This document shows positions 59,701 to 64,000 of a DNA stretch of 64,000 bases, one piece after another. Each line of letters begins with the position of its first letter. The stretch's first letter is position 1. Origin of the DNA: Pseudomonas chlororaphis. Lineage in GTDB: Bacteria > Pseudomonadota > Gammaproteobacteria > Pseudomonadales > Pseudomonadaceae. Both the position numbers and the translations under genes were made by a program. The notes beneath the pieces are model-generated. The model saw nothing but the letters and a program-made list of their open reading frames with translations, was not told the DNA's origin and did not search any database. The stretch lies in contig NZ_JSFK01000038.1 of NCBI RefSeq assembly GCF_000783395.1, positions 1-64,000 of the forward strand, read 5' to 3'.

Positions 59701-60540
59701 ATGAGCAAAGCGCCGTACGTTCCGCCCCAGGTCTGGAAAAACCAAGCCCCGTCTGGCGGCCAGTTCGCCAGCATCAATCGACCGATTGCCGGACCAACCC
59801 ATGACAAGACGCTGCCAGTCGGCAAACATCCGTTGCAGCTCTACTCGCTGGCCACGCCCAACGGCGTCAAAGTAACGATTCTGCTGGAAGAGTTATTGGC
59901 GCTGGGGCACAGCGCTGCCGAGTACGATGCGTGGCTGATCCGCATTGGCGAAGGCGATCAGTTCTCCAGCGGGTTTGTCGAGATCAATCCGAACTCGAAA
60001 ATACCGGCGTTGCTGGATCGCAGCGTCGAGCCACCGACTCGCGTGTTCGAATCGGGTGCGATCCTGCTGTATCTGGCGGAAAAGTTCGGCGCCTTCCTGC
60101 CGAAAGATCCGGCTGGCCGTACCGAAACCTTGAACTGGCTGTTCTGGCAGATGGGCGCGGCGCCTTATCTGGGCGGCGGCTTCGGCCATTTCTATGCGTA
60201 TGCGCCGCAGAAGCTGGAGTACCCGATCAACCGCTTCACCATGGAAGCCAAGCGGCAACTGGATGTGCTGGATCGGCGTTTGGCCGAAAGCACTTACCTG
60301 GCGGGTGACAGCTACACCATCGCCGACATCGCCGTCTGGCCGTGGTACGGGCAACTGGTGCGCAACAACGTTTATTCGGCGGCCGAGTTTCTCGCCGCCC
60401 ACGAATACACGCACGTACAACGCTGGGCAGAGGAGATCGCCAAACGGCCGGCCGTCATTCGCGGGCAACGCGTCAATCGCACGTGGGGCGATGAAGCCAC
60501 TCAAGTGCCCGAACGGCATCAGGCCGAAGATCTGAACTGA
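59701..60540 (+). CDS. yghU: Glutathione-dependent disulfide-bond oxidoreductase YghU
   Basis: This 279-residue protein of the Nu-class GST family has the YghU N-terminal extension (YVPPQVWKNQAPSGGQFASI), the thioredoxin-fold entry LYSLATPNGVKVTILLEEL with the Thr-Pro-Asn active-site turn, and INPNSKIPALLD. The C-domain holds QMGAAPYLGGGFGHFYAYAP. YghU binds two glutathiones and reduces disulfides. The ATG at 59701 is chosen because the family begins there; the 120-bp part upstream is a shadow. Confidence 0.93.
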   Translation: MSKAPYVPPQVWKNQAPSGGQFASINRPIAGPTHDKTLPVGKHPLQLYSLATPNGVKVTILLEELLALGHSAAEYDAWLIRIGEGDQFSSGFVEINPNSKIPALLDRSVEPPTRVFESGAILLYLAEKFGAFLPKDPAGRTETLNWLFWQMGAAPYLGGGFGHFYAYAPQKLEYPINRFTMEAKRQLDVLDRRLAESTYLAGDSYTIADIAVWPWYGQLVRNNVYSAAEFLAAHEYTHVQRWAEEIAKRPAVIRGQRVNRTWGDEATQVPERHQAEDLN

Positions 60541-60757
60541 CCACCCTTTCAATCACGCTCATCCGCTGAGCGTGCCCCACCAGCAGCGCCGGCGCAGGTT
60601 TTTGTGTCCGGCCGTTGCGCCCTGATTTACCTCTCGCACGCCTCCGAAAACCCATACGTCCCTGCGGATCCCCCGAGGCAGAGCCTCCAGACGATTGTGA
60701 AAAATTCGTTAACTAACTGACTCGTACGGCTTTCTTCACCCGGAATGATCTGACACA

Positions 60758-60778
60758 CTAATGCGAATAATTCCTACA
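60758..60778 (+). promoter_or_regulatory. Candidate Fur box before the siderophore receptor gene
   Basis: TAATGCGAATAATTCCTAC is close to the Pseudomonas Fur pattern (GCGAATAATTC core). It lies 50 bp before the receptor's ATG in the promoter region. Iron repression is expected for this class. The gap 60541-60825 shows nothing else. Confidence 0.55.
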
Positions 60779-60825
60779 CGCACTCGCACTGGATTCGTTT
60801 TCGTATCATTTGGGGAAGCAGATTG

Positions 60826-63006
60826 ATGTCGTTTCACACCCTTCACCGCCGCACAAACCTCTCGCCCAACCTGTTGGCGCTCGCCATTTGCATGGCCAGC
60901 ATCGCACCTGCGCAGGCCGATCAGACAACGTCCGCCGCGCCTGAAAAAACCGCGCCGGCCGGCACGCTGGAACTGGACGCCACCGAAATCGGCGCCACCC
61001 AGATGAGCAGCACCACCGAAGACACGCAGTCCTACACCACTGGCCCGATGAGCACGGCGACCAAGCTGTCGTTGACCATGCGCGAGACGCCTCAGGCGGT
61101 GACGGTGATCACTCGCCAGCGCATGGACGACCAGAACATGACCAGCATCAACGATGTGGTGAAAGGCACGCCGGGCCTGTTCCTCAGCCAGACCAGCGGC
61201 CCGGGACGGCAGACGTACAAGGCACGCGGTTTCGACATCGACAACATCATGTACGACGGCCTGCCCAGTGCGTACTCGCCTTACTCCATGGCGGTGCAAC
61301 CGAACCTGGCGATGTTCGACCGTGTCGAAATCGTCCGCGGTGCAACCGGGCTGGTCACCGGTGCCGGCAACCCGTCCGCGGCGATCAACATGGTGCGCAA
61401 ACGACCGACCGCCGATCAGCGCGTGACCCTCACCGGCGCGGCCGGCAGTTGGGACGACTACCGTGGCGAAATCGATGCCTCCAGCCCGCTGAACGACAGT
61501 GGCACCTTGCGCGGCCGAGTGGTGAGTTCCTATCAGGGCGCCGACAGTTTCCGCGACAAGGAAGAGAACGACCATGGCCTGTTCTACGCCATCGGTGAAG
61601 CCGACCTGAGCGACAGCACCACCGCGACCCTCGGCTTTTCCCGGCAGAACGAACAGACCAACTATTTCTGGGGCGGTTTGCCGCTCGGCACCGACGGCCA
61701 TCACCTGGATCTGCCCCGCTCCACTTACCCGGGCACCGATTGGGAAAACCGCAAGCTGCAAATCGACACCGTGTTCGGTGAAGTCGAGCATCGCTTCGAC
61801 AACGACTGGAAACTGCACGTCGCCGGCTCGTCCTCGACCCTTGACGGCGAGTTCTCTGGAACGTACCTGTCGCGTTACGCCGGTCCACTGGAAACCACGG
61901 CTTATCAATCCCATCACACCGACAAGCAGCGTGCGTTCGACGCCTTCGCCAGCGGTCCGTTCGAAGCGTTCGGCCGCACCCATGAACTGGTCGTTGGCGC
62001 GAGCAACCGTGTGTATGACGCGACCACCAAGGAGTACGACCCTTACACCACCGCCTGGCCGATCGGCGCACCCAAGCCTGATTTCGTGCGTGACGGCAAG
62101 ACCCGCAGCGTCACCACCCAGGACGCCGTGTACCTGACCACCCGCCTGAGCCTGGCCGACCCGCTGACGCTGATCCTCGGCGGCCGCCTCGACTGGTACG
62201 ACTACGATGACCGCACGGCCGACGGCGACTACAAGGTCACCCGCAACCTCACCCGTTACGCTGGCCTGATCTACAAGCTGGACGATCATCACTCGGTGTA
62301 CGCCAGCTACACCGACATCTTCACCCCGCAAACCCAGAAAGACCTCGGCGGCAAAGTGCTCGAGCCGATCGTCGGTGAAAACTACGAAGTGGGCATCAAG
62401 GGCGAGTACTTCAACGGCGCCCTCAATGCCAGTCTGGCGGTGTTCCAGATGGACCAGACCGGTCGCGCCACCCTGGCCGACAACCAGTTCGGCTGCCCGG
62501 TCATGACCTGCTACAACACATCAGGCAAAGTGCGCAGCCAAGGCGTGGACATGGAACTGCAAGGCGCCCTGACCGAAAACTGGCAGGTCGGCGCCGGCTA
62601 CACCTACACCCGCGCGCACTACATCAAGGACGAGAACCCGGCGAACAACAATCAGCGTTTCGATACCGACACGCCTGAGCATCTGTTCAAGGTATCTACG
62701 GTGTACCGCTTCCAGGGCCCGCTGCAGAATCTGCGCGTGGGCGGCAACGTCTACTGGCAGAGCCGCATGTACAACGACATCACCCTGGCCAACAACGGTA
62801 GCTACCGTCTTGAACAGGGCGGTTATGCCGTCACCGACCTGATGGCCGGGTACGAAGTCAATAAACACCTGGATCTGCAAGTCAACGCGAACAATATCTT
62901 TGACCGCGTCTACTACTCCGCCATCGGCTCCGATGTCACCTGGGGTTCCACCGACAACTATGGCAACCCGCGCAGCTACATGCTGACCGCCAAGTACAAG
63001 TTCTGA
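60826..63006 (+). CDS. TonB-dependent siderophore receptor
   Basis: This 726-residue outer-membrane receptor has a signal peptide (ALAICMASIAPAQA, cleavage after about Ala31). A TonB-box region lies at about 45-60 (TLELDATEIGA). The plug (about 75-185) holds RETPQAVTVITRQRMDDQN and VEIVRGATGLVTGAGNPSAA. The barrel ends in YMLTAKYKF. There is no STN signalling domain, so it should not activate a sigma factor. The FhuE/FpvA-type plug suggests uptake of a ferric siderophore, probably of other species. The ATG at 60826 follows GGGGAAG. Confidence 0.92.
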   Translation: MSFHTLHRRTNLSPNLLALAICMASIAPAQADQTTSAAPEKTAPAGTLELDATEIGATQMSSTTEDTQSYTTGPMSTATKLSLTMRETPQAVTVITRQRMDDQNMTSINDVVKGTPGLFLSQTSGPGRQTYKARGFDIDNIMYDGLPSAYSPYSMAVQPNLAMFDRVEIVRGATGLVTGAGNPSAAINMVRKRPTADQRVTLTGAAGSWDDYRGEIDASSPLNDSGTLRGRVVSSYQGADSFRDKEENDHGLFYAIGEADLSDSTTATLGFSRQNEQTNYFWGGLPLGTDGHHLDLPRSTYPGTDWENRKLQIDTVFGEVEHRFDNDWKLHVAGSSSTLDGEFSGTYLSRYAGPLETTAYQSHHTDKQRAFDAFASGPFEAFGRTHELVVGASNRVYDATTKEYDPYTTAWPIGAPKPDFVRDGKTRSVTTQDAVYLTTRLSLADPLTLILGGRLDWYDYDDRTADGDYKVTRNLTRYAGLIYKLDDHHSVYASYTDIFTPQTQKDLGGKVLEPIVGENYEVGIKGEYFNGALNASLAVFQMDQTGRATLADNQFGCPVMTCYNTSGKVRSQGVDMELQGALTENWQVGAGYTYTRAHYIKDENPANNNQRFDTDTPEHLFKVSTVYRFQGPLQNLRVGGNVYWQSRMYNDITLANNGSYRLEQGGYAVTDLMAGYEVNKHLDLQVNANNIFDRVYYSAIGSDVTWGSTDNYGNPRSYMLTAKYKF

Positions 63007-63032
63007 GTCGATAACGTTCGATCTGTCACAAC

Positions 63033-63074
63033 AAACAAGGGCGCCGGGGAAATCCGCGGCGCCCTTGTTTTTTT
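63033..63074 (+). terminator. Rho-independent terminator after the receptor gene
   Basis: The stem ACAAGGGCGCC and GGCGCCCTTGT is perfect over 11 bp and is followed by TTTTTTT. Confidence 0.93.
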
Positions 63075-63146
63075 CTACCCGCCGCATTAGTCATGAACGG
63101 CAATACCAGATAGTCTCTGAGCAAACTCATCACAAAGCATCACCCC

Positions 63147-64000
63147 ATGACCAACCCGGACTTTGCACCCGACATCGAAGCCATCCGCAGTATTGACTCG
63201 GTTCCGGTCATCCTGAGCATGGTCAAACACCTCACCGGCATGCGTTTCGCCGCGGTGGCAAGGGTCACCGAGAGAAACTGGGTGGCGTGCGCTGTCGATG
63301 ACTCGATTGATTTCGGGCTCAAACCCGGTGGCGAACTGGTGCTCGAATCGACCATCTGCCACGAGATCCGCCAGCATCAGCAGCCGGTGATCTTCGGTCA
63401 CGCCAGTACCCACCCGATCTTCTCCTTGCACCACACGCCGAAAACCTATGGGCTGGAAAGCTACATTTCCATTCCCATCGTCAAAGCCAACGGCGACTTC
63501 TTCGGCACGCTGTGCGCCATCGACTCGGTCCCGGCCAATATCGATGAACCGGCCATTACCAAAACACTGACCCTGTTCGCTCAATTGATCGCCATGAACC
63601 TGGACACGCAACGCCATCTGGAAGCGACCCAGATCGAGCTGAACAACGCCAATGAACTCGGACGTCTGCGCGAGCAATTCATCGCCGTGCTCGGCCATGA
63701 CCTGCGCACCCCACTGAGCGCGGTGCGCATGAGCGCCGACTTGCTGGAAAGCAAAACCGAAGACAAACGTTCGCTCAACCTGATTGCGGCGATTCGCAAC
63801 AGCTCGGTGCGCATGGGCGTGTTGATCGAAAACATCCTCGACTTTGCCCGAGGACGACTGGGCGGCGGAATTCCGGTGCAGCGCAAGCTGGTGGATGACT
63901 TGCAGCAGACCCTGCAATTGACGCTCGCTGAGGTTAAAGCCTCGCACCCGCAAGCGATTTTCATCGATGAGCTGGACGTGCCGGCGGGCGTCTATTGCGA
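63147..64000 (+). CDS. GAF-domain sensor histidine kinase (partial)
   Basis: The gene starts at the ATG at 63147 and runs past the end of the window; 284 residues are visible. A GAF domain fills about 15-155 (PVILSMVKHLTGMRFAAVAR, STHPIFSLHHTP, ISIPIVKANGDFFGTLCAID). A linker coiled coil leads to the HisKA domain with FIAVLGHDLRTPLSAVRMSA, where His184 is the phosphorylation site. The catalytic ATPase domain lies beyond the window. There is no membrane segment, so it is a cytoplasmic sensor. The ribosome binding site is weak. Confidence 0.9.
   Translation, partial: MTNPDFAPDIEAIRSIDSVPVILSMVKHLTGMRFAAVARVTERNWVACAVDDSIDFGLKPGGELVLESTICHEIRQHQQPVIFGHASTHPIFSLHHTPKTYGLESYISIPIVKANGDFFGTLCAIDSVPANIDEPAITKTLTLFAQLIAMNLDTQRHLEATQIELNNANELGRLREQFIAVLGHDLRTPLSAVRMSADLLESKTEDKRSLNLIAAIRNSSVRMGVLIENILDFARGRLGGGIPVQRKLVDDLQQTLQLTLAEVKASHPQAIFIDELDVPAGVYC

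Noticed and set aside
60736..62331. 531-codon open frame antisense to the siderophore receptor gene
   Set aside because: Shadow of a strongly coding plus-strand gene; Val/Gly/Arg-rich composition without domains.
63087..63953. 288-codon minus-strand open frame at the window end
   Set aside because: Shadow of the histidine kinase gene, whose GAF and HisKA motifs are clear on the plus strand.

Overview
The window looks like chromosomal DNA of a fluorescent Pseudomonas (P. fluorescens/koreensis-type). The support is the GC-rich codon use, the Pseudomonas-type REP palindromes built on GTGGGAGC, the many LysR regulators, a siderophore receptor, and a cluster whose gene order matches the P. aeruginosa PA0691-PA0701 (Pdt) locus as I remember it. 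No phage, IS element or CRISPR array is intact. The only degraded stretch lies just after a tRNA-Ser gene.

Layout. 1-5.8 kb: three paralogous halovibrin-like (HvnA) lipoproteins, an Ig-like-domain protein and a DUF2599 exported protein. 5.9-7.1 kb: an Asp/Glu racemase and a GNAT acetyltransferase. 7.2-10.1 kb: a second, larger Ig-like protein. 10.1-20.5 kb: one minus-strand cluster with a PhdA-like protein, a TpsB outer-membrane transporter, an ExbB fused to exported DUF2341/LamG domains, ExbD, TonB, a porin, a coiled-coil protein, a YbjN protein, a PpiC isomerase and a LysR regulator. 20.7-24.4 kb: a small unknown protein and a three-gene exported redox module (cytochrome c, FAD lactone-oxidase family, PLP aldolase/racemase fold). 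24.7-31.5 kb: a non-phosphorylating GAPDH-like enzyme, a YiaW/YiaV/FUSC efflux set, an EamA transporter facing an Lrp regulator, a YceK-type lipoprotein and YccA. 31.6-33.6 kb: tRNA-Ser followed by gene remnants and small membrane proteins. 33.6-44.5 kb: regulators, GST, RidA proteins, rlhA, tRNA-Gln, an exported alpha/beta hydrolase and two DUF6124-type genes. 44.5-50.8 kb: an HD phosphohydrolase, a PhnD-type ABC importer (selenate/phosphonate class) and an MHS transporter. 50.8-64 kb: tandem repeats, DUF72, a TPP enzyme, an APH(3')-II-like kinase, LysR-linked genes, YghU, a TonB-dependent siderophore receptor and a partial histidine kinase.

The most interesting signal is regulatory. A lux-box-like palindrome (core CTGTCAG-WT-CTGACAG) lies upstream of the first HvnA gene, the Ig/HvnA/DUF2599 operon and the 936-residue Ig protein, and a degenerate copy precedes the small unknown gene at 20737. 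These four units look like one regulon of secreted or surface proteins under a LuxR-type regulator encoded elsewhere. The second notable system is the Pdt-like TpsB/TonB-ExbBD cluster. It has a candidate Pho box in front, but no TpsA partner is visible next to it.
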